Assembly: GCA_017745015.1 (NCBI GenBank)
Contig: JAGIAF010000057.1
Location: 1 to 14,242 of the forward strand
DNA length: 14,242 bases
Direction: 5' to 3'
DNA from: Bdellovibrio sp.
Lineage (GTDB): Bacteria > Bdellovibrionota > Bdellovibrionia > Bdellovibrionales > Bdellovibrionaceae
The notes under the pieces were generated by a model. The model did no database searches. It was not told where the DNA came from and was given only the letters and a program-made list of their open reading frames with translations. The translations under genes and the position numbers were made by a program. Positions 1 to 6,308 of the stretch are shown here, in pieces (the first letter of the stretch is position 1; each line of letters starts with the position of its first letter).

Positions 1-200
1 GTTATTGGATGCGTGAGAAAAAAGCCGAACTTATTGAAATTCCCAACTTAGGCGAGATCTTTAATGTGCATATTGTCTTCTCAAAGAAAATAATCACTAA
101 TGCGCAGTTTGAAAAAATCAACAAGCGACTTCAAGCTCTGAAGAGCGACAAAACATTTGAGCAAATTGCGAAAAAGTACGGTCTTACACTAGCAAAATAA
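1..200 (+). CDS. C-terminal end of a probable periplasmic solute-binding protein (5' end outside window)
   Basis: The frame is open from base 3 to the left edge (residues YW precede the first Met at 9), so this is the 3' end of a longer gene, not a 63-residue protein. The tail FSKKIITNAQFEKINKRL, then TFEQIAKKYGL, resembles the last helices of family 3 extracellular solute-binding proteins (SBP_bac_3) of amino-acid ABC transporters, which often close with a lysine-rich helix and a KYGL-like end. If so, the product binds a small solute in the periplasm and delivers it to a permease. The stop codon overlaps the first base of a strong terminator. Only the tail is visible, so the family call is tentative; that a coding region ends here is well supported. 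Confidence 0.6.
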   Translation, partial: YWMREKKAELIEIPNLGEIFNVHIVFSKKIITNAQFEKINKRLQALKSDKTFEQIAKKYGLTLAK

Positions 201-227
201 AAAAGCGCCGATCTCTCGGCGCTTTTT
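200..227. terminator. Bidirectional intrinsic terminator shared by the left-edge gene and lon
   Basis: A perfect 12-bp inverted repeat (AAAAAGCGCCGA, loop TCTC, TCGGCGCTTTTT) lies between the stop of the plus-strand gene (ends 200) and the stop of lon (minus strand, ends 230). The GC core is GCGCCGA/TCGGCGC. It is followed by a T run on both strands (five Ts on +, six on -), so it can terminate transcription arriving from either side. Confidence 0.93.
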
Positions 228-229
228 AG

Positions 230-2608
230 TTAGTTGATTGTTCCGGGAAGAAAAGGCGTCGTATCGCCGAAGCTTCGTTTTGGGAAGCTTGGGAAGTCAA
301 TTTCCAGAGCGATCTTCAAAAGATCATTTACGTTGTCCACAAAATAGAACTTCATATCGTTCTTAATTTCTTGTGGCACCTCGCGCAGATCCTTTTCATT
401 TCGCTTACACAAAACCACCTCTGTCACACCCGCTCGATGGGCCGCGATGATTTTTTCTTTGATACCACCCACTGGCAGCACGCTGCCCCGAAGGGAGATC
501 TCACCGGTCATCGCCATGCGCGGATTCACCGGACGCTTCAAAAGTTTTGAAGCGATAGAGGTCAACATCGTCACCCCGGCAGAAGGACCATCTTTTGGAA
601 TCGCTCCCGCAGGAACGTGGACGTGAATTTCTTTTTTCGAGAAGTCCACCGTCGGATCCATCAGAGGCAGGCGTGCTTTGAGCAAGCTCAGAGCAATCTT
701 CGCTGACTCTTGCATTACTTCTCCCAGTTGACCGGTTAATAGCAACTGTCCACTGCCAGGCATCTCTTCGGTTTCGATGAACAAGATATCCCCACCCACT
801 GGCGTCCAAGCTAGGCCTGTGACCACACCAGAAGGTTGTGAGCTCTCGATCATATCGGCACTGAAGCGTTCTGCACCGAAGATTTCATCAAGATCCTTGG
901 CATCCACGGTAATTTTAGTGCCTGCGGCTTTTACGATACGCAAGCTCATAAACTTACAGATGGTCGCGATCTTACGTTGCAACTCACGCACACCCGCTTC
1001 TCGAGTATAGTCTGTGATGACTTTGCTCAAGGCCGCATCGGTAATTTCCAACTGACCTTCTTCGATACCATGTTCCTTCAGCTGCTTCGGCCACAAGTGG
1101 CGTTTAGCGATATTTTTCTTCTCTTCGATTGTATAACCCGTCAACTCAATGACTTCCATACGATCTAGGAGCGGACCTGGGATTGTATCCAAAGTGTTCG
1201 CCGTCGCAATGAAGAGCACTTTCGACAGATCAAATGCCGTATCCAAGTAATGATCTTGGAAAGTGTTGTTCTGCTCAGGGTCCAAAGTTTCTAGCAAGGC
1301 ACTGGCAGGATCTCCATTAAAACTGCGCGAAAGTTTATCGATCTCATCGAGTACGAAAACAGGATCGTTTTCTCCGGCTTTCTTAATGCTTGAGATGATT
1401 CGACCTGGCATCGCACCAATATAGGTACGACGATGTCCGCGAATCTCAGCGTCGTCGCGCACGCCACCTAAGGCCACACGCACATATTTCTTATTCAAAG
1501 CCTTCGCAATACTCTTACCCAGAGATGTCTTACCGACCCCTGGAGGACCTACAAACAACAGAATGGAACCTTGATGCGATTTACGCAGCTTCATCACCGC
1601 TAAGTGCTGCAAGATTCTTTTTTTGATCTTCTCCATACCGAAGTGATCTTCATTCAGAATTCTTTCCGCGGCTTCAAGGTCAATTTCTTGATGCTCAGAC
1701 GATTTACTCCACGGCAAATCCGTCAGCAAATCCAAATGGGCGCGGATGATCTGATATTCGGGAGAGGCAGAGTTCATCGCTTCCAAACGGTTCAGTTGGC
1801 TTTGTGCAAGTTTGAGAGCTTCTTCAGGCATCTCGGCTTTGAGAATTTTCTCATTATATTGCTCAATAATGTCCTTATTATCTTCATCACCCAATTGCTC
1901 GCGAATCACGCGCATTTGTTCGCGCAAGATGCTTTCTTTTTGGCTTTGATTGATATTTTCAGTGAGCTTTGTGCGAATATCATTTTGGATTTTCAAGCGC
2001 TCTTTTTGCTCTTTCATCAGTTCCAAAATTTTAAGCGCACGTTCACGCACATCGGCCATTTCCAGCAGATGTTGTTTTTCCGCGAGAGTGAAATCTGCGT
2101 GGGCTGCGCACACATTCGTCAGCAATCCGAGCTCTTGAATTTCGGCGATCCATTCTTTCACTCGACGCATGTGACGACCGAGCAAATCCACCGTTTCATA
2201 GGCGATTTGTTGCAAGCTCTGTAAAAGAGCGTCTTCCGTTTTTTTATCAAGAACGGCGACGTCTTCAATGCCCTCAGTAAGCGTTTCATAAATTCCGTTT
2301 TCAAAACGCATATTCAAAGCACGAATACGCTGATGAGCCGTCACGAAAATCGTGAAGCTGCCATCATCTTCTTTTTTGTGGTTTTCTACCTTACACAGAG
2401 TTCCCACTGTGTGCATATCCTCGGCCTTTTCCACTGTGCCTTCAGGATTTTTCTGCGTTAAAAGCACCAACCACTTTTGGTTAGTGAGCGCTTTTTGCAA
2501 AGCTTGAATACTGCGATCTCTCCCCACCCGCAAAGGCATACTGACACCAGGAAATAGTACGGCATTTCTTAGAGGGATGACTGGGAGGTAACCAGATACG
2601 AATGACAT
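230..2608 (-). CDS. lon: ATP-dependent protease Lon (La)
   Basis: Cytoplasmic AAA+ serine protease that unfolds and degrades misfolded and short-lived regulatory proteins. At 792 residues it has normal full length (E. coli Lon is 784). The N-terminal LON substrate-binding domain begins with LPVIPLRNAVLFPG. A helical linker covers roughly residues 180-300. The ATPase has Walker A GPPGVGKT at 354-361 and Walker B LDEID with its Asp at 421. The C-terminal protease domain carries the Ser-Lys dyad: Ser676 in KDGPSAG and Lys719 in GGIKEK, 43 residues apart as in E. coli (S679/K722). A short tail rich in Pro, Phe and Ser follows. The start is supported by AAAGG (2616-2620), 7 nt upstream. The exonuclease gene lies 103 bp upstream on the same strand, but a promoter-like element in the gap suggests lon can be transcribed alone. 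Some bacteria carry two Lon paralogs; which this is cannot be told here. Confidence 0.98.
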   Translation of the reverse strand: MSFVSGYLPVIPLRNAVLFPGVSMPLRVGRDRSIQALQKALTNQKWLVLLTQKNPEGTVEKAEDMHTVGTLCKVENHKKEDDGSFTIFVTAHQRIRALNMRFENGIYETLTEGIEDVAVLDKKTEDALLQSLQQIAYETVDLLGRHMRRVKEWIAEIQELGLLTNVCAAHADFTLAEKQHLLEMADVRERALKILELMKEQKERLKIQNDIRTKLTENINQSQKESILREQMRVIREQLGDEDNKDIIEQYNEKILKAEMPEEALKLAQSQLNRLEAMNSASPEYQIIRAHLDLLTDLPWSKSSEHQEIDLEAAERILNEDHFGMEKIKKRILQHLAVMKLRKSHQGSILLFVGPPGVGKTSLGKSIAKALNKKYVRVALGGVRDDAEIRGHRRTYIGAMPGRIISSIKKAGENDPVFVLDEIDKLSRSFNGDPASALLETLDPEQNNTFQDHYLDTAFDLSKVLFIATANTLDTIPGPLLDRMEVIELTGYTIEEKKNIAKRHLWPKQLKEHGIEEGQLEITDAALSKVITDYTREAGVRELQRKIATICKFMSLRIVKAAGTKITVDAKDLDEIFGAERFSADMIESSQPSGVVTGLAWTPVGGDILFIETEEMPGSGQLLLTGQLGEVMQESAKIALSLLKARLPLMDPTVDFSKKEIHVHVPAGAIPKDGPSAGVTMLTSIASKLLKRPVNPRMAMTGEISLRGSVLPVGGIKEKIIAAHRAGVTEVVLCKRNEKDLREVPQEIKNDMKFYFVDNVNDLLKIALEIDFPSFPKRSFGDTTPFLPGTIN

Positions 2609-2652
2609 GGTCTTACCTTTCCCCCGCCTTAAAAGTGGCAGGGTGATAGATT

Positions 2653-2681
2653 AATCATGTATCTGATTTTGGAAGCGTCAA
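2653..2681 (-). promoter_or_regulatory. Candidate promoter for lon
   Basis: On the minus strand, TTGACG (2681-2676) is followed after 17 nt by ATGATT (2658-2653), about 45 nt before the lon start. The -35 is good, the -10 is poor. The longer CCTTGACGC also loosely resembles a heat-shock sigma-32 -35 element, and E. coli lon is sigma-32 dependent, but no convincing sigma-32 -10 (CCCCATNT) follows. Treat as a position for a start-site test, not a proven promoter. Confidence 0.35.
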
Positions 2682-2711
2682 GGTGAGGCGCTAAAAAGTA
2701 GCAAACCTCAG

Positions 2712-3572
2712 TTAATACACAATTCCTACGTCTTTGATGCGAGACAGATAATATCTTTTATTTGTCTGCTCTCTCTGACAAAGGGCCATGAGATAATCGC
2801 CATCAGGATTGCGTACAATTCCAATCGGACTTACGCGGCGAGTTTCACCTTTGGCTGAACCGCCGTCGTAAACTAAATCCAAATCTTTTTTTGTATTGAT
2901 GGACTCAATCATCGTCTTCAAATTCTGATCATTCACGGTGAACATGGAATAATCCTTCCACCACAAATTTTTACCTTGGCTCTTAATTGCCTGTGCCAAA
3001 GTTGCGGTCTCGCCCATTTTCTTAAAGCACTCAAGGCCCACATACAAACAGGCTTTTGCGTCGTCATAGGCACGGTGCGCTTGTCCACCATCGATACCCA
3101 AATGCTTAATCAATGTTTGCAACTTGTGATTATCAACACCGTGAATCCATTTGCGTGAAAGAAGGCTTGTGCAAAGCGCTGGCTCCGTTGGTAATGACAA
3201 TCCCGCTTTTTCAAAATCAATCGTCAGGAAACCTAAATCGAAAGGTGCGTGATGGGCCATTACTATGGACCCCTTAAAGAACGCATGCACTTGATGAATA
3301 TGATCGGACATGGTTGGCGCGTTCTCTACCATTTGATTGGTGATTCCGTGAATACCGATGATGAAGTCACTCATCAACTCACGCGGCTTCAAAAGAAACT
3401 GCAAGCGATCGACTTCCTCACCTTTGAAGTATTTCACCGCACCGAATTCAACAATGTCATATCCCACGGGATAAGCACCGCTAGTTTCAGTATCGAAGGC
3501 AATATAAGTATATTCATTTAAAGGAAGGTCTAAATTCATGCTCGCAGTCCAGTCTAACAAGAGGTCGACCAT
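2712..3572 (-). CDS. DnaQ-like 3'-5' exonuclease (DEDDh) with C-terminal WYL-like domain
   Basis: Predicted 3'-5' exonuclease of the DnaQ/RNase T superfamily. All DEDDh ligands are present (numbered from the upstream GTG at 3581): Asp30 and Glu32 in FDTETSG, Asp115 in HHAPFDLGFL, His169 and Asp174 in AHRAYDDA, with a spacing close to that of polymerase III epsilon. After a linker, about residues 225-287 (DLVYDGG, RRVSPIGIV, DYLMAL, RYYLSRI) resemble a WYL domain, which in other proteins senses nucleic acids or ligands. It may be a repair or proofreading-type nuclease, or an RNase; the substrate cannot be read from sequence. The start is uncertain: GTG at 3581, ATG at 3572 (chosen) and ATG at 3539 all lack a clear Shine-Dalgarno, and every one keeps the domain intact. 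It lies directly upstream of lon and is divergent from the envelope-protein gene. Confidence 0.9.
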   Translation of the reverse strand: MVDLLLDWTASMNLDLPLNEYTYIAFDTETSGAYPVGYDIVEFGAVKYFKGEEVDRLQFLLKPRELMSDFIIGIHGITNQMVENAPTMSDHIHQVHAFFKGSIVMAHHAPFDLGFLTIDFEKAGLSLPTEPALCTSLLSRKWIHGVDNHKLQTLIKHLGIDGGQAHRAYDDAKACLYVGLECFKKMGETATLAQAIKSQGKNLWWKDYSMFTVNDQNLKTMIESINTKKDLDLVYDGGSAKGETRRVSPIGIVRNPDGDYLMALCQREQTNKRYYLSRIKDVGIVY

Positions 3573-3667
3573 ACCCGCCACTGGGTTCTTGGTCTAGTTC
3601 AAGTCTGCGGGTTCGCGCGATTTCTTTGTTTTTCGCCGGGGATCAGTCACAATTGAACTCACTATCT

Positions 3668-4351
3668 ATGCGAAGATACATTGCTTTTACCATTATTATG
3701 CTAGGGCTTTCTGCACGCAGTTTTGCTGCAGAAAATACATCTCCCACCTTCAAACTTTCTGGCGACGTGAGTCTGTTGTCTCATTATGTCGAATACGGTT
3801 TGTCGCAATCGGATAAATCTCCGGCATTGCAAGGCTCTTTCTGGTTTAATTTCGGCCCCCAATTTCGCTTGGGATTATGGGGATCGAATACAAACTATAA
3901 AGGGAGCGATGATCATTTTAATTTGCGCGCCAATGCGGATATTAAAATCGACTTCTCACAAACTTCGAACGCCGTGATCATGTACAGCCAAAGCACCTAT
4001 TACAATGGTGGCGATCACAACGGTAACATCATTGGTTTGCATTTAAACTTTGGCGATTTCCGCGTGAACTATGATGCTCTGAGCAACTGGGAAGCGACTG
4101 ATTCCAGATCCGCACGCTTCGCTCTTGGAAAAGCTACGAAAGTTTGGACGTCATGGATTTGGGATCTTGAAGGCGGCTACAACACGCCAGATGTAGACAC
4201 CATCAATCCGTACTTTGATTTAAGAACGGCTCTGGGAACTACTTGGGGCGTGATTTATTTTGAAGGTGCCGTCACAGGAACTACCGCCGCCTCCGATTTA
4301 GATGGAGCCGGCGATGTATTCTTTATTCTGTCAGCGAAGACGGGCTTTTAG
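3668..4351 (+). CDS. Exported envelope protein of the Gcw_chp (TIGR02001) type
   Basis: The product has 227 residues. It begins with a Sec signal peptide (MRRYIAF, hydrophobic TIIMLGL, cleavage probably after RSFA before AENTS). The mature N-terminus (GDVSLLSHYVEYGLSQSD, then KSPALQGSFWF and LGLWGSN) matches my recollection of the Gcw_chp family, uncharacterised proteins thought to sit in the outer membrane or periplasm. The rest alternates polar and aromatic residues as in beta-strands and ends in Phe (SAKTGF), as outer-membrane barrels often do. The frame is open back to a TTG at 3626, but ATG 3668 is preferred because it puts the signal peptide at the N-terminus; no clear Shine-Dalgarno precedes it. 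Its last 29 bp overlap the end of motB on the opposite strand. No function is known. Confidence 0.82.
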   Translation: MRRYIAFTIIMLGLSARSFAAENTSPTFKLSGDVSLLSHYVEYGLSQSDKSPALQGSFWFNFGPQFRLGLWGSNTNYKGSDDHFNLRANADIKIDFSQTSNAVIMYSQSTYYNGGDHNGNIIGLHLNFGDFRVNYDALSNWEATDSRSARFALGKATKVWTSWIWDLEGGYNTPDVDTINPYFDLRTALGTTWGVIYFEGAVTGTTAASDLDGAGDVFFILSAKTGF

Positions 4352-5282
4352 CTTCATCTTTCAATTCATCATCAACTTGCTGACGAAGAGGCTTTTTCGA
4401 ATGGGCTTCTTCTTTACGGCGCGTGCTGATCTGTTGCACGAAGTTATCATACACAGACATATCCACACGTTGTTGACCGAATAAAGTGTCGAGCTTACGA
4501 GGTTTACGACCATCAGACGTCAATTCTTTCTGAGTGATCTTAATATGGATGAAACCCACAAGTTTCTTCGGATCCACTTCACCACGTTTTTCTTTCACGC
4601 TGATAGCGCCATTCACATCCACAGAGCTGCTTTCAAGCGATGCCAGAATTTTATTACGAACGATGTCCAAACGTTGTGAAGCCACGCGATTTGCTGATGT
4701 CACACTGCCGTCTGGAACCGCTTGCACGAACAAACCTGAAGTCAGCTTTACTTCTGCATCCTTCAAACCTGTCGTAACACCTTTGATTTTATCCATCACA
4801 TTGACGAAGTTCGAGTTCGGAGTCGAAGAACCACGCTCAAACAACATGTAATCAGGAATATCAAAATCAAAACCATCTGGAGTAACCACAACATTTTTTG
4901 CAACGTCGTTCATTTGGTCGGCCATGTAAGCCGCAACCACTTTCGTAGAACCCATATCCAAAAGATTTGGAGTTTTATCCATAGGCTCCATGAAGCTTTG
5001 GAATGCTTTCAATGGCTCATTCAATAGATCCAAGAACAATTTCTCCAGAGTCAATTCCACACCGAAGTTTTGGAAGTTGTACTCAATCACCGACGGTGTC
5101 GAGAAATAGTCCGAGACAGCTTTCTTCGTCTGGTCACTTTGACCCACGATCCACATAACGAGAAAGAAGGCCATCAAGGCGGTCATGAAGTCAGCAAGGG
5201 CAACCTTCCAGGAACCCCCGTGACCACCGCCACCTTGGACGATAATTTTCTTAATAACAATCGTCTGTTTTTTTTCAGCCAT
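4323..5282 (-). CDS. motB: Flagellar motor stator protein MotB
   Basis: MotB is the stator subunit that carries the ion-binding Asp and anchors the stator to peptidoglycan. The product has 319 residues. After a short basic cytoplasmic tail and a Gly-rich stretch comes the single transmembrane helix KVALADFMTALMAFFLVMWIVG. Asp31 corresponds to E. coli Asp32, and the helix resembles proton-type MotB. The periplasmic part (about 60-255) follows the OmpA-like pattern (FDFDIPDYMLFERGSS; SQRLDIVRNKIL with Arg204) but is divergent and lacks a recognisable HTD motif. A charged tail of about 65 residues rich in Lys, Glu and Arg ends the protein. It is co-oriented with motA, 56 bp downstream. Its own AGGA lies only 1 nt from the ATG, so initiation may depend on translation of motA; this is inference. 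Confidence 0.94.
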   Translation of the reverse strand: MAEKKQTIVIKKIIVQGGGGHGGSWKVALADFMTALMAFFLVMWIVGQSDQTKKAVSDYFSTPSVIEYNFQNFGVELTLEKLFLDLLNEPLKAFQSFMEPMDKTPNLLDMGSTKVVAAYMADQMNDVAKNVVVTPDGFDFDIPDYMLFERGSSTPNSNFVNVMDKIKGVTTGLKDAEVKLTSGLFVQAVPDGSVTSANRVASQRLDIVRNKILASLESSSVDVNGAISVKEKRGEVDPKKLVGFIHIKITQKELTSDGRKPRKLDTLFGQQRVDMSVYDNFVQQISTRRKEEAHSKKPLRQQVDDELKDEAKSPSSLTE

Positions 5283-5299
5283 TTCCTAGTCCAGCTTCT

Positions 5300-5337
5300 G
5301 CCACTCCGTGGCTCCAGCATCCTGCGGCTACCGCCGC
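5300..5337 (-). other. Two small hairpins in the motA-motB intercistronic gap
   Basis: On the transcript strand, immediately after the motA stop, GCGGC-GGTA-GCCGC (5337-5324) forms a 5-bp stem. It is followed by GCCAC-GGA-GTGGC (5312-5300), another 5-bp stem. Neither has a following U run, so they do not look like a terminator. They may affect mRNA processing or the motA:motB ratio; this is inference. Confidence 0.45.
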
Positions 5338-5338
5338 C

Positions 5339-6205
5339 TTACGCTGCCTTCTTGATTTCTTTAGTAGCTTTATCAACTTCTGCAAATGACGGACGCTCTT
5401 CCGGCATAATGGAGCGACGTGCGTACTCCACACATACGATTGGAGGTGCCCCACGTTGAAGTGCGACCAATGCCGCTTTAATACATTGCAAGTAACGACC
5501 TTCCGCTTCGATATCCGCTGCCATTTTTGTCGCCGTAGGTTCAATCAAACCGTAGGCGCAAAATACCCCTAACATCGTTCCCACGAGGGCATGGGCTACG
5601 TACTCACCGATTACTTCTGTACCCGCCGTCAAGACACCCATGGTCTTAACGATACCAAGTACGGCGGCGACGATCCCCAGCCCCGGGAAACCGCCGGCTA
5701 CTGCTGCAACGGCATGTTGCGCTAGATGTTCTTCGGCGTGAATACCTTTGATGTCGGCGTCCAAAAGATCGTCGACGTCATAAGGAGAAAGTTCTGCAGA
5801 AAGAGTCACCTTCATCGTGTCACACAAAAAATCCACCGCATGGTGATTGTGCATGAAGCTTGGATACGCTTTAAAGATGTCAGACTTTTCTGGCTCCTCG
5901 ATATGTTTCTCAATACCTTGAGGTCCTTCTTTTCTGAAGACTTGAAATAATTGGAAAAGCATCTGCATCAGCTCGATATAATCTTGCTTCTGTGGACCTT
6001 TTGCAGTCATCGCTTTAATGGCAAGTTTAATTCCCATTTTTACGATCTTCATTGGGTTGGCGATAACATAACCACCGAAGGCTGCTCCCCCGATAATTAC
6101 CATCTCCAAAGTCGCAGCTTCAAGGATAACTCCCATTTTACCGTGACCGGCAATGTAGCCTCCGAATACTGTCGCAAATACGATTAATATACCTACAAAA
6201 CCCAT
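5339..6205 (-). CDS. motA: Flagellar motor stator protein MotA
   Basis: MotA is the inner-membrane stator subunit that, with MotB, forms the ion channel and pushes on FliG to turn the flagellum. The 288 residues are close to E. coli MotA (295). Four hydrophobic segments fit the family: about 1-20, 33-50, 168-190 and 200-222. The long cytoplasmic loop between helices 2 and 3 holds Arg91 and Glu99, matching E. coli Arg90 and Glu98 that contact FliG. The channel prolines are present: Pro174 in GGFPGLGIVAAVLG and Pro223 in IEPTA, matching P173 and P222. AAGAGG (6215-6220) lies 9 nt before the ATG. motB follows after 56 bp. A flagellar sigma-28-like element lies just upstream. Bdellovibrio carries several motAB pairs; the sequence alone does not say which this is. 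Confidence 0.96.
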   Translation of the reverse strand: MGFVGILIVFATVFGGYIAGHGKMGVILEAATLEMVIIGGAAFGGYVIANPMKIVKMGIKLAIKAMTAKGPQKQDYIELMQMLFQLFQVFRKEGPQGIEKHIEEPEKSDIFKAYPSFMHNHHAVDFLCDTMKVTLSAELSPYDVDDLLDADIKGIHAEEHLAQHAVAAVAGGFPGLGIVAAVLGIVKTMGVLTAGTEVIGEYVAHALVGTMLGVFCAYGLIEPTATKMAADIEAEGRYLQCIKAALVALQRGAPPIVCVEYARRSIMPEERPSFAEVDKATKEIKKAA

Positions 6206-6228
6206 AGTATTTGACCTCTTCAGTTTCT

Positions 6229-6256
6229 CTATCGGATTGATACGTGTTAGAATTGA
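6229..6256 (-). promoter_or_regulatory. Candidate sigma-28 (FliA) type promoter for motAB
   Basis: On the minus strand, TCAA (6256-6253) is followed after 16 nt by TCCGATAG (6236-6229), ending 24 nt before the motA ATG. The flagellar sigma-28 consensus of enterics is TAAA-N15-GCCGATAA, so the -10 matches 6 of 8 and the -35 matches 3 of 4, with one extra base of spacing. The gene function fits, since motAB is a FliA-dependent operon in enterics. Confidence 0.4.
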
Positions 6257-6258
6257 GT

Positions 6259-6285
6259 CATGGTCAAATAAACTTGCCCATGGTC
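6259..6285. repeat. Two CATGGTC direct repeats between motA and dsbD
   Basis: CATGGTC occurs at 6259-6265 and again at 6279-6285, exactly 20 bp apart start to start, about two helical turns. The pair sits in the divergent promoter region, 24 bp before the dsbD start. It could be a regulator-binding pair, but seven-base repeats also occur by chance. Confidence 0.25.
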
Positions 6286-6308
6286 GAGAGAGGGACTAAG
6301 ACAATCCT

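Noticed and set aside
1604..2224. A 206-codon plus-strand open frame
   Set aside because: It is antisense to the Lon linker and ATPase region, its product is a Phe/Leu-rich string with no domain, and no ribosome site precedes it. It is a shadow of lon.
3596..3659. Inverted arms AGTTCAA (3596-3602) and TTGAACT (3653-3659) in the exonuclease/Gcw_chp divergent gap
   Set aside because: Only seven bases with a 50-bp spacing; neither arm is at a workable -35 distance from a -10, so it may be chance.
3626..3667. TTG start 14 codons upstream for the Gcw_chp-type gene
   Set aside because: It would place MFFAGDQSQLNSLS before the signal peptide, and no ribosome site precedes it; ATG 3668 gives a standard signal peptide.
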